A DNA stretch of 38,335 bases from an uncultured Clostridia bacterium (GCA_947363605.1 CANAQK010000013.1:1-38335), one strand, 5' to 3'; positions 25,885-33,702 are shown, counted from the stretch's first letter. A program made the numbers and translations. Notes: a model not told the origin generated them from the sequence alone.

Positions 25885-26463
25885 TCAATAGGTATAATCC
25901 TCCGCATCCACCTTCCCCCAGCGGGAAAGCGGCCATACCCGGAAGACCACCTTGCCGAAAATATTCCGCTCGTCGATCATGCCGTTATCCGGGTCGCGGG
26001 AGTCGGAGGAGTGGTTCCGGTTATCCCCCAGCACAAAGACGCAGCCCTCCGGCACCACCGCCGGCAGCCGGATGCTCGGGACCTCCTGCATGGCTTCTTT
26101 GGTAAAGGGCTCTTCCACAGGTTCCCCGTTGACAATCAGCCGGTTATGGTCATAATCAATATCCACCGTATCCCCGGCCAGCGCGACCACCCGTTTCACC
26201 AGCACGCTCTTGCCTTTCCGCCGGATAACCACGATGTCGTTATGCTTGAACCCGCCATAGGGCGTAAGGGTGATGACCCGCTCCTGGTCATAGAGGGTCG
26301 GTTCCATGGAGATGCCGTCAATCCGCATCATCCGCGCTACAAAAGTGATAATCAGCGCAACGGCGATCACGCTGATGAGGATGGTTTCCAGCCAGCTGAA
26401 AATCTCTTTCCGCAGATTTAATTTTTCATTGGCTCCCTCTTCCGTCCGCAGTTCTTTATTCAT
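25885..26463 (-). CDS. lepB: Signal peptidase I
   Basis: The 192-aa membrane serine peptidase removes signal peptides from exported proteins. A single N-terminal transmembrane helix lies at about 24-43 (WLETILISVIAVALIITFVA). It is followed by catalytic Ser52 in GISMEPTLYD and Lys90 in SVLVKRVVALAGDTVDI; the C-terminal GDNRNHSSDSRDP box is also conserved. The ribosome binding site AGGTGG lies seven bases before the ATG. It follows rplS by about 250 bases with a terminator and a family B copy between, so it may have its own promoter. Confidence 0.95.
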   Translation of the reverse strand: MNKELRTEEGANEKLNLRKEIFSWLETILISVIAVALIITFVARMMRIDGISMEPTLYDQERVITLTPYGGFKHNDIVVIRRKGKSVLVKRVVALAGDTVDIDYDHNRLIVNGEPVEEPFTKEAMQEVPSIRLPAVVPEGCVFVLGDNRNHSSDSRDPDNGMIDERNIFGKVVFRVWPLSRWGKVDAEDYTY

Positions 26464-26504
26464 ATCGGTCCACCTGTCTTTCTTTCCCTGATCTGTACTC
26501 GTAT

Positions 26505-26621
26505 CGTTTTATTAGGCCGCAGAATGCGGTCCGGCGACACAGCCGCCAAGAATGTTGTCAATACTTTTCTTGGTGCGCCGCGATAAAAAGATTAAAATCT
26601 TTTTATCGCGAAATAGTATTA
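26505..26621. repeat. Family B hairpin element, longer copy between rplS and lepB
   Basis: Contains CGTTTTATTAGG, CCGCAGAATGCGG and GCAGCC-like modules, then the insert GTTGTCAATACTTTTCTTGG also present in the 33537 copy, then GATAAAAAGATTAAAATCTTTTTATC (in parts an 11-bp stem) and the end GAAATAGTATTA. It lies about 24 bases beyond the rplS terminator with its right end toward rplS. Confidence 0.7.
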
Positions 26622-26644
26622 TACCGTTTGTTTTTCCTTGTAAA

Positions 26645-26678
26645 ACAAAAAGGGACGTTTTACCGTCCCTTTCCATTC
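26645..26678 (-). terminator. Intrinsic terminator after rplS
   Basis: AAAGGGACG and CGTCCCTTT flank a short TTTTAC loop. On the minus strand the stem follows the rplS stop by about 35 bases and is followed by TTGTTTTACAAGG. Confidence 0.75.
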
Positions 26679-26710
26679 CTCATAACGCACCGTCCGGCGC
26701 GTGAAGTATC

Positions 26711-27055
26711 TTACTTGATTTTGGATTTGACCTTTGCCGCTTTGCCGACGCGGTCTCTCAGGTAGTAGAGCTTTGCACGGCGAACATGTCCGCTTCTGAC
26801 CACTTCTACATGATCCACATTCGGGGAATGCACCGGGAACACGCGCTCAATGCCGCATCCGTGTGCGATCCGGCGGACGGTGAAGGTTTCCTGTACGCCG
26901 CCATGTTTCTGTGCGATGACGGTGCCTTCAAACATCTGGATTCTTTCTTTGTCGCCCTCTTTGATTTTGCAGTAAACCTTGACGGTATCACCAATATGAA
27001 CCACCGGTTTATTTTCTTTCATGCTGCCCTGTTCGATCAGTTTCAATGCGTCCAT
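26711..27055 (-). CDS. rplS: 50S ribosomal protein L19
   Basis: The 114-aa product matches L19 in length and sequence: [32 protein letters not shown], then [51 protein letters not shown]19 lies at the 30S-50S interface. The start has AGGAGGAAAAGACT upstream. A consensus-like promoter and a closed, multi-stem 5' leader lie upstream, and a terminator follows, so it appears monocistronic and possibly autoregulated. Confidence 0.98.
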   Translation of the reverse strand: MDALKLIEQGSMKENKPVVHIGDTVKVYCKIKEGDKERIQMFEGTVIAQKHGGVQETFTVRRIAHGCGIERVFPVHSPNVDHVEVVRSGHVRRAKLYYLRDRVGKAAKVKSKIK

Positions 27056-27076
27056 AGTCTTTTCCTCCTACAATAT

Positions 27077-27242
27077 CAGGCATTCGTGCGGCTTTCCCGC
27101 AGAGGACTGCCCGCCTTAATTTTGAATAACAGATTCTCATCAAGCCCCGCAGTAAGAATGCGGAACGCAGGAAATACCCCGCAGCAGGCCTTAAAAACAG
27201 CCTGCAAGCCCTCCAAACACCGGATAGGCTGATGAATGCCTG
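27077..27242 (-). ncRNA. Structured 5' leader of rplS, candidate L19 autoregulatory leader
   Basis: The leader is closed by a perfect 9-bp helix, CAGGCATTC (27234-27242 on the minus strand) with GAATGCCTG (27077-27085). Inside are further stems, for example GCAGGC..GCCTGC, and repeated CGC/GCG pairs around ACTGCGGGG. It begins at the predicted transcription start and ends just before the ribosome binding site, the place expected of a ribosomal-protein leader. L19 leaders are known in bacteria; I have not matched this one to a family. Confidence 0.55.
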
Positions 27243-27245
27243 TAT

Positions 27246-27274
27246 ATCATAGCACAATCCGGGCCGGTTTGCAA
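27246..27274 (-). promoter_or_regulatory. Promoter of rplS
   Basis: TTGCAA (27269-27274) and TATGAT (27246-27251) on the minus strand are exactly 17 bases apart. The start of the paired leader lies a few bases downstream of the -10 box, which supports the assignment. Confidence 0.75.
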
Positions 27275-27348
27275 GCTTTTTTTCGGATTTTAAGGAATTT
27301 TTGCAGATATCCCAGGCGCCTGCCCGGACAGCTTCCTCCATTTCCCGG

Positions 27349-27531
27349 TATAGTCGGCACACCCTCAAATCGGTGCCCGCTTTGAGGGTCAGGCTTTGCC
27401 TGTCCGCACATAAAATGCGCTGTGCGCCGTCTATGAAGCACTACCGCATGGCCGCTTCGCGGCCCACTGCGGCATGATATGCCGCAGTGTTGAAAAGAAG
27501 CCAATGCTTCTTTTCAAACGCGTTGACTATA
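27349..27531. mobile_element. Family A MITE-like element, copy 3
   Basis: A 183-bp copy bounded by TATAGTC and GACTATA, in the same orientation as copy 2. Its left hairpin has arms ACCCTCAAA (27361-27369) and TTTGAGGGT (27381-27389), different in sequence from copy 2 but still fully paired. It lies between the divergent rplS promoter region and the plus-strand operon. Confidence 0.8.
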
Positions 27532-27618
27532 AAAAATCCAGCGGAAACTACACAAAATCCCATTTACAAGGCAGCGCTTCCGGGTTATAATGGAAGCAAG
27601 AAAGGCGGTGCTTTAACA

Positions 27619-28422
27619 ATGAACGGAATCCGTTACGGTATGCCCACTCTGATTGAATACAACACCTTAGAAGAATGCGCCCAGCTTTGTCAAAAGCTTG
27701 GCCTGTCTTTTATTGAAATCAATATGAATTTCCCCCAGTACCAGATCGACCGGCTGGACCCGGCTGAGCTGCGCGCAATTATGGAGGAATACAATCTTTT
27801 TTTCACCCTGCACCTGGACGAAAACCTGAATGTCTGCGATTTTAACGAACGCATTGCCGCCGCGCACCGGGAGAACATTCTCGACTGCATCCGGCTGGCC
27901 CGGGAACTGGAAATCCCGGTGCTGAATATGCAGATCTCCAACGGGGTGTATTATGCCCTGCCCGACCGCAAAATATTCCTGTTTGAACAGTATAAAGCCA
28001 GTTTCCTGCACCAGCTGCTCCTGTTCCGCGACGTCTGCGAGGAAGCTATAGGCGACAGCGATGTTACGCTTTGCGTGGAAAACACACAGGGCTTTTCCCC
28101 GATCATCCAATCTGGTATTGACCTGCTCCTGGAGGACAGCGGCTTTGGCCTGACGCTGGACACCGGCAGCCATCATATCGGCCACGCCGGGGATCAGCAA
28201 TTCTTTAACCGCCATGTCAACCAGCTCCGCCATATCCATCTGCATGACGCAGCGGAAGGGAAAATGTTTCTCCCGCTGGGCGAAGGGGAGATCCCGGTGC
28301 AAAAGCTCCTCTCCCTGGCAAAGGACTATCATTTAAATTGTGTCCTGGAAAACAAAACTGTTGAAACGCTGGAAAAATCCGTCCAGTTCCTGCGCCGCTC
28401 CAAGTCCCCGGCCGCTTTATAA
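27619..28422 (+). CDS. Sugar phosphate isomerase/epimerase-like TIM-barrel protein
   Basis: The 267-aa product matches the xylose-isomerase-like/AP endonuclease 2 TIM-barrel superfamily. Likely metal ligands are Glu in LCVENTQGF, Asp in LTLDTGSHHIGH, His in LRHIHLHDAAEG and Glu in NCVLENKTVE. Such proteins isomerise or epimerise sugars or act on related polyols; the substrate is unknown. The ATG at 27619 is preceded by AAAGGCGGTG; an open frame reaches back to 27487 but runs into family A. It is the first of six co-directional genes that are almost contiguous up to 33243. No promoter was convincingly identified. Confidence 0.83.
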   Translation: MNGIRYGMPTLIEYNTLEECAQLCQKLGLSFIEINMNFPQYQIDRLDPAELRAIMEEYNLFFTLHLDENLNVCDFNERIAAAHRENILDCIRLARELEIPVLNMQISNGVYYALPDRKIFLFEQYKASFLHQLLLFRDVCEEAIGDSDVTLCVENTQGFSPIIQSGIDLLLEDSGFGLTLDTGSHHIGHAGDQQFFNRHVNQLRHIHLHDAAEGKMFLPLGEGEIPVQKLLSLAKDYHLNCVLENKTVETLEKSVQFLRRSKSPAAL

Positions 28423-28439
28423 ATAGAAAGGAAACCGCC

Positions 28440-29360
28440 ATGATGCCTGCTGTGATCTGCATCCTCTCCGTCATCCTGCTGCTGGCCCTTTGGATTTTGC
28501 TGCACCATCTCCTCCTCCGCAGGGAGGAAACCCGGCTCCGCCCCTGCGGGAAGCTGGCCTCTATCGGGGAATACCAGCTCCATACCGCTGCTGCTGGCGA
28601 TCCGGCGGGGACGCCGGCCCTGGTGCTGCTCTCCGGGGCAGGAACGCCGGCGCCGGCCTATGATTTCGCCCCGCTGATCCGCCGCCTGGAGTCCGATTTC
28701 CCCGTGTTCGCGCCGGAGCGGGCAGGCTATGGCTACTCAGACTGGGCATACCGTTCCCGTGCGCTGGAGGAGGTGCTGGAACAGACCCGGCAGACCCTTT
28801 TCCAAGCGGGGGCCAAGCCTCCCTTCGTGCTGATCCCGCATTCCATGTCCGGGCTGGAGGCGCTCCACTGGGCGCAGCGGTATCCGGACGAGGTTCTGGC
28901 CATCATCGGGCTGGATATGGCCTGGCCGCAGGCCTATGATAAGGTCCCGGTTCCTTCGGCCGGGACGCTCGCGCTGGCCGAAGTCCTGCGGAAGCTGGGG
29001 GTCCAGCGGCTGCTGCCCCGGCAGAAGATCGAAGGGCTTTCCCCCGAAGAGGCCAAGCAGGCCCGGATGCTGTATATCCGGAACTTCTTCTCCCTGCCTC
29101 AGCAGCAGGAAGCCCTCAGCGTCATTGAAAATGCCGTGACCGTCCAATCCGGCGGGATCCCCGCCCTCCCTTTCCTGCTTTTTGCCGGGAACGGCAAAGG
29201 GGTCGGGGACTTCTGGCTCCCCTGCCAGCGGGAAATGGCGGAAAAATCCGGCGGCCGTTTAATCGAACTGGACTGCGGACATTATCTGCATCATTTTGAA
29301 GCCGACCGGATTGCAGAAGAAATCCGCGGCTTCCTGAAGGAAATGGAGGGAACACCATGA
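28440..29360 (+). CDS. Alpha/beta hydrolase with N-terminal membrane anchor
   Basis: The 306-aa product has an N-terminal hydrophobic helix (about 3-24, PAVICILSVILLLALWILLH) and then an alpha/beta hydrolase fold. PALVLLSGAGTPAPA near 58-72 looks like the oxyanion-hole strand. FVLIPHSMSGLEALHWAQ near 131 is the nucleophile elbow, with Ser in H-S-M-S-G. The His is expected in LDCGHYLHHFEADRI near 282. The elbow HSMSG deviates little from GxSxG (His in the first place). It has AAAGGAAA upstream and ends with a 4-base ATGA overlap with the next gene. The substrate is unknown. Confidence 0.85.
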   Translation: MMPAVICILSVILLLALWILLHHLLLRREETRLRPCGKLASIGEYQLHTAAAGDPAGTPALVLLSGAGTPAPAYDFAPLIRRLESDFPVFAPERAGYGYSDWAYRSRALEEVLEQTRQTLFQAGAKPPFVLIPHSMSGLEALHWAQRYPDEVLAIIGLDMAWPQAYDKVPVPSAGTLALAEVLRKLGVQRLLPRQKIEGLSPEEAKQARMLYIRNFFSLPQQQEALSVIENAVTVQSGGIPALPFLLFAGNGKGVGDFWLPCQREMAEKSGGRLIELDCGHYLHHFEADRIAEEIRGFLKEMEGTP

Positions 29361-29818
29361 ATACACTGACCGTACGCCTGAATGAAACCGTCCCGGACGA
29401 GCTGCTGAAAATCGCGGTCATCGCTGCACGGTTCCAGAGTCAATGAGTATTCAGCCGGCATCGGGAGCGTACAACCCTCGAGTTTCCCGGAGGGCACCGG
29501 GAGGAGGGGGAGTCCATTGAGGAGGTCGCCCGCCGGGAACTGTTCGAAGAAACCGGCGCGCTGGAATTCCGGCTGAGCCCGCTCTGCGCCTTTTCAGTGG
29601 AAGGGAGAACCCGGCTGCAGCCCGATGGCGGAAAATCCTGGGGGATGCTCTTCCTGGCGGAAATCCAGCGTTTTGGGCCCCTTCCGGAATCCGAAATGGC
29701 TGAAATCCAATTCCTCCGCGAGCCTCCCTCGCTGGAGCAATATACCTACCCGTTCCTCCAGCCCAAGCTGCTGGACTATGCCGATCAAACCCTGAAACAG
29801 AAAGGAAGCGACCTATGA
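29357..29818 (+). pseudogene. Nudix hydrolase gene interrupted by one in-frame TGA
   Basis: The reading frame runs from ATG 29357 to TGA 29816-29818 (153 sense positions) with a single internal TGA at codon 30 (29444-29446). Before it the protein reads ELLKIAVIAARFQSQ, after it VFSRHRERTTLEFPGGHREE. Nudix relatives have Trp at that place (pattern xWVFxRHKER), so TGG to TGA is the simple explanation. The Nudix box G-x5-E-x7-REL-x-EE-x-G is intact downstream. It overlaps both neighbours by 4 bases (ATGA). A short restart product from 29597 would lack the Nudix box. Family members hydrolyse nucleoside diphosphate derivatives. It is probably inactive unless the stop is read through. Confidence 0.85.
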
Positions 29819-31293
29819 AACCAAACATCCTTTTCCTGATGACCGACCAGATGCGGGGCGACTGCCTGGGAATTGCCGGGCATCCGGATGTGAAAACCCC
29901 ATATCTGGATACGCTGGCTGCCCGCGGCCATTATTTCCCCAATGCTTATACCGCTTGCCCCTCCTGTATTGCGGCCCGCTCGGTGCTCTGGACCGGGAAA
30001 TCCCCCGCCCACACAGGCCGCGTCGGGTACAAAGACGGCGTTTCCTGGGATTATGACAACACCCTGGCTGAAATTTTGGGGAAAGCGGGCTACACCACCC
30101 AATGCGTCGGGAAGATGCATGTTCATCCTCTCCGGAACCGGCTGGGATTTGAGAATGTGCTCCTGCACGACGGCTATCTGGGCTATTACCGCCGGAGCCA
30201 AACCCCCTACTATGAGCATCAGGCAGTCGCAGACGATTACTTCTACTGGCTCAAAACCGAGCTGGGCTCAGCTGCCGACATCACAGATACCGGTCTGGAG
30301 TGCAACAGCTGGGTAGCGCGCCCCTGGCCCTATGAGGAAAAATACCACCCCACCAACTGGGTCACCTCCAACGCCATTGATTTCCTCCGGAAGCGGGACC
30401 GCTCCAAGCCCTTCTTCCTGACAGCCTCCTATGTGCGGCCGCATCCCCCCTTCGACGCGCCGGCCTGCTATTTCGACCTCTACCGCGACCGGGCGCTGAC
30501 CCCTCCGCCAGTAGGAGAATGGGCGGCTCCCTATGCCTCCGATTACGCCGGGCGCAGCTATGACGGCGCAGACGGCATCGCAGACCCAGAATTATTACGG
30601 CAAGCCCAGATTGGCTATTATGCCTGCATTACCCACCTGGACCATCAGATCGGGCGGCTGCTCCAAGCGCTGGGGCAGGACGGGCAAATGGAAAATACCA
30701 TTATCCTGTTTGCCTCGGATCATGGGGAACTGCTGGGCGACCACCATACCTTCCGTAAAACCAGGCCCTATCAGGGGAGTATCCGGATCCCGCTGATCTT
30801 CTCCGCCCCGGAATCCCTCCTGCCCAAGCGGGGGATCCGGCATACTGCGGTCGCCGGGCTGGAGGATATCCTTCCCACCCTGGCGGAATGGGCCGGGGCT
30901 CCCCTGCCCTCCGACCTGGATGGGCATTCCCTCCTCCCTCTGCTGAAAGGGAGTGGATCCCCCGTCCGCCCCTACCTGCATGGCGAGCATTCCGGCGGTG
31001 ACCTGGGGAACCAATTCATTGTCACGGAAACCGACAAATTCTGCTGGTATATGGAATCCGGCGCGGAGGAATATTTTGACTTGGCTTCAGACCCTCAGGA
31101 ATGCCGGAACCGAATCAGCGACCCGGCTTGCCAGGAACGGATCCTCCAGCTCCGCTCCTGGCTGATCGCCGAGCTGGAGGGCCGGGAAGAAGGATATACC
31201 GACGGGACCCGCTTGATCCCGGGCCGTCCCCAGCAAGCCGTTTTGAATCATTGCCCCCCCTCCCAACACAGAAAGAAGGCCGATAACCCATGA
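29815..31293 (+). CDS. Sulfatase-family hydrolase (cysteine type, CxAxR)
   Basis: The 492-aa product belongs to the alkaline phosphatase/sulfatase superfamily. NILFLMTDQMRGDCLG at the N-terminus carries the Asp metal ligands. CPSCIAARSVLWTGK has Cys51 in C-x-A-x-R, the form matured to formylglycine by anaerobic sulfatase-maturing radical-SAM enzymes. IILFASDHGELLGDH near 298 gives the second metal site. There is no signal peptide, so it is probably cytoplasmic. The substrate, perhaps a sulfated or phosphorylated sugar, is unknown. It overlaps the Nudix and serine hydrolase genes by 4 bases each. No maturase gene is present in the window. Confidence 0.9.
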   Translation: MKPNILFLMTDQMRGDCLGIAGHPDVKTPYLDTLAARGHYFPNAYTACPSCIAARSVLWTGKSPAHTGRVGYKDGVSWDYDNTLAEILGKAGYTTQCVGKMHVHPLRNRLGFENVLLHDGYLGYYRRSQTPYYEHQAVADDYFYWLKTELGSAADITDTGLECNSWVARPWPYEEKYHPTNWVTSNAIDFLRKRDRSKPFFLTASYVRPHPPFDAPACYFDLYRDRALTPPPVGEWAAPYASDYAGRSYDGADGIADPELLRQAQIGYYACITHLDHQIGRLLQALGQDGQMENTIILFASDHGELLGDHHTFRKTRPYQGSIRIPLIFSAPESLLPKRGIRHTAVAGLEDILPTLAEWAGAPLPSDLDGHSLLPLLKGSGSPVRPYLHGEHSGGDLGNQFIVTETDKFCWYMESGAEEYFDLASDPQECRNRISDPACQERILQLRSWLIAELEGREEGYTDGTRLIPGRPQQAVLNHCPPSQHRKKADNP

Positions 31294-32729
31294 AAAAACA
31301 TTCCTTCTCCACCGCTTCTCCCGCCAGCCTGGGCGTCAGCCCCGCCGGGCTCCAGACCTTTTTAGAAGAAATCGACCGCCGTCATCTGGGGGTACATGGC
31401 TTTGTCCTGCTGCGGCGGGGAATCACCATCGCCGAAGGCTGGTGGAAGCCCTACCGCGCGGAGCTCCCGCATCAGCTCTTTTCCCTCAGCAAGAGTTTTA
31501 CCTCCACCGCCATCGGCTTTGCCGTCCAGGAAGGACTGCTCCGGCTGGACGACCGGGTCGTTTCCTTCTTCCCGGAAAAGCTGCCCTGCCGCCCCTGCGA
31601 AAATATGGAAAAAATGCAGATCCGCCATCTGCTCACCATGTCCACCGGGCATTCGGTGGAGCCCGACATTTTCCACCCCGGCAAGCTGGCGGCCGAGTTC
31701 CTGCGGAGCTATGTCGATCTTGAGCCGGGCAGCCAGTTCCTCTACAATACCGCCGCGACCTATATGCTTTCCGCCATCCTGCAAAAGCGCACCGGGGAAA
31801 CCTTGACCCGCTACCTGACCCCACGGCTCTTCCGCCCGCTCGGCATCCCCGTCCCGCAGTGGGATTCCGATCCGGATGGCGTAAATTTGGGCGGCTTCGG
31901 GCTGAACCTGGATACCCGGAGCATCGCACGGTTCGGGCAGTTCCTGCTTCAAAAGGGCTGCTGGAACGGCCGCCAGCTGCTGAACCCGGAATGGATTGAG
32001 GAAGCCACCAGCTTCCAAGTGGAAAACTTCGGGGAAAAGGACTGGGGCCAAGGCTACGGCTACCAGTTCTGGCGCTGTGTCCCGGAGGGGGTTTACCGCG
32101 GGGACGGTGCCTGCGGGCAATACTGCGTAGTCTGCCCCCGGCAGGAAATGGTTCTGGCTGTCAACAGTGGGAGCAATGATATGCAGGCCATCCTCGACCT
32201 GTTCTAGGAGTATGTCCTCCCCACCGTGCAGGAGGAACCGTTCCCCTCAGATCCTGCCCAGCAGCGGAAGCTGGAGAAAAAACTGGCGGGACTGCGTCTG
32301 CCTACGCCTCGGAATACCTCAGAAGAACAGCCCCAATATGCCGGACGGTATGTCTTCCCTGAAAATCCGGCAGGGCTCCGCGCTGTCGTGCTGGATTTCG
32401 GCGGACAGCCGGCTGTCCGGTTCCAGTTCCATCGGAACTGGGTCGAAATCCCCTTCGGCTATGGGGAGTGGATCGAAACCGGCGGGCTGCCCGCCCCAAA
32501 TGCTCCAAACTTTGAGGATGACTGGATTTTCTTCCGGGACGCGGCCGCTGCCGGAGGCTGGAAAAAAGATGGCCTCCATCTGGATATCGTCCATACCCGC
32601 ACCCTCTTCACCGACCACTACCATTTCCAGCTTACCGAAGGCGGCCTGAAGCTGACAATCCAGCGGAGCCTGATCGGCAAGAAGGGCGCTTTCGAGCTCT
32701 TCGGCTTCCGGGAGGAAGACCATGACTGA
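31290..32729 (+). pseudogene. Serine beta-lactamase-like hydrolase interrupted by one in-frame TAG
   Basis: The frame starts at ATG 31290 and continues to TGA 32727-32729, broken once by TAG at 32205-32207 (codon 306). The first part is a class C beta-lactamase/DD-peptidase-like domain: Ser65 and Lys68 in FSLSKSF, Tyr152 and Asn153 in FLYNTAATYML, and GDGACGQYCVV near 270. Across the stop the sequence runs AILDLF, stop, EYVLPTVQEE, where relatives have Trp (pattern LxWEYLLP), so TGG to TAG. The remaining frame (EEPFPSDPAQQRKLEKKLAG onward) is a C-terminal beta-rich domain. The truncated 305-aa protein keeps the whole catalytic domain and may still act. It is unlikely to be a true antibiotic-resistance enzyme, as no signal peptide is seen. 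Confidence 0.82.
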
Positions 32730-33243
32730 ATGCAAACTTCATCTGATCCAATCATCGGAAGGGGTTGCCCGGGCTGCCCGCCTGGCAGAAGCGATCTGGC
32801 GGGAATACTATACCGACATCCTGGGAAAAGCCCAGGTGGACTATATGCTGGCCCATCTTCAATCGGCAGCGGCCATCCGGCGCCAGATCATTCAGGAAGC
32901 TTATTGCTACTTCCTTGTAGAACGGGAAGGGGATCTGATCGGATATGCGGCTGTCCAGGAGCAGGGGGAATCGCTTTTTTTAAGCAAGCTATACCTGCTT
33001 CATTCCGCCCGCGGGAAAGGGGCCGCCTCCCAGGTGCTGGCCGAATTAGAGCAGATAGCTCATGAAAAGGGGCTTTCCCGGATTTGGCTGACAGTAAACC
33101 GGAACAACCAAAACAGCATTGCCATCTATCAAAAAAAGGGGTTCCGGATCCTCCGGGAGGAAGCCGCCCCAATTGGAGGGGGTTTTGTGATGGACGATTA
33201 TATCATGGAAAAAGAACTGAATGGGAAGGTTCACGGATCCTGA
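32722..33243 (+). CDS. GNAT-family N-acetyltransferase
   Basis: The 173-aa product has the acetyl-CoA-binding signature LLHSARGKGAASQVLAELEQIA near 95-115 and the C-terminal VNRNNQNSIAIYQKKGFRIL motif. GNAT enzymes acetylate amines on small molecules or proteins; the acceptor is unknown. Its ATG overlaps the end of the serine hydrolase frame by 8 bases, so translation is probably coupled. It is the last gene of the plus-strand set. Eighteen bases downstream begins a family C element. Confidence 0.88.
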   Translation: MTECKLHLIQSSEGVARAARLAEAIWREYYTDILGKAQVDYMLAHLQSAAAIRRQIIQEAYCYFLVEREGDLIGYAAVQEQGESLFLSKLYLLHSARGKGAASQVLAELEQIAHEKGLSRIWLTVNRNNQNSIAIYQKKGFRILREEAAPIGGGFVMDDYIMEKELNGKVHGS

Positions 33244-33260
33244 AAGCTCCCAAGCGCTTA

Positions 33261-33535
33261 TACCATCGATTGACAAGGCGCAATACGGTTTTTCGAGGCT
33301 AAAATTGCCGCTGACATCGTTATCCTCGTTGCTGGGCGTCAGCCCAGCTGCCTCGTCCGCCTTGTCAGCAACAATTTTCTCTCCCGAAAAACTCCTTGGG
33401 ACCTGCCAGCAAGCATAAATTGGGGCTGGCAAGGCCGCAGGATGTAGGCGTGCTGGCGCACGCCAAATCCGAGAACGCAGCCCAGCGCCGATTTAGGACG
33501 CTGGAAGGCGTGTTTCCCCTTGTTAATCGATGGTA
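33261..33535. mobile_element. Family C MITE-like element, copy 2
   Basis: Same 275-bp span (TA plus 271 plus TA) as copy 1, differing at four positions. Terminal repeats are CCATCGATTGACAAGGCG and, read inward from the right, CCATCGATTAACAAGGGG. It follows the acetyltransferase gene and immediately precedes a family B copy. Confidence 0.8.
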
Positions 33536-33536
33536 C

Positions 33537-33702
33537 TAATTCCCGATAAAACGACTGCATCGTTTTATCGGGCCGCAGAATACGGTCCGGCGGCGCAGCC
33601 GCCAAGAATATTGTTCAATACTTTTCTTGGTGCGCCGCAGGCACAGCGCCGTATCACGCCGCGATAAAAAGATTAACATCTTTTTATCAAGAAATCGTAT
33701 TA
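33537..33702. repeat. Family B hairpin element, long copy
   Basis: Begins TAATTCCCGATAAAACGA, pairs with TCGTTTTATCGGG, then CCGCA..TACGG, CGGCGGC..GCCGCC, the internal AATACTTTTCTTGGTGCGCCGC module, CGGCG..CACGCCGCG, the stem GATAAAAAGAT-TAAC-ATCTTTTTATC, and AAGAAATCGTATTA. It is the longest copy in the window and defines the module order. Confidence 0.75.

Noticed and set aside
29357..32729. Genetic-code change or selenocysteine explaining the in-frame TGA and TAG
   Set aside because: Both TGA and TAG are used as ordinary stops of intact genes in the window, two different stop codons are involved, both sites expect Trp, and no SECIS-like hairpin was seen after the TGA.
27619..33243. Phage-defence or toxin system in the plus-strand operon
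   Set aside because: All recognisable domains are metabolic hydrolases, an isomerase-type barrel and an acetyltransferase; no nuclease, effector membrane protein or sensor was found.
33046..33432. Open frames inside family C (also 69-251) that could be read as proteins repeated twice
   Set aside because: They run across the terminal repeats, lack ribosome binding sites, resemble no protein, and the copies differ by changes that preserve DNA ends rather than codons.
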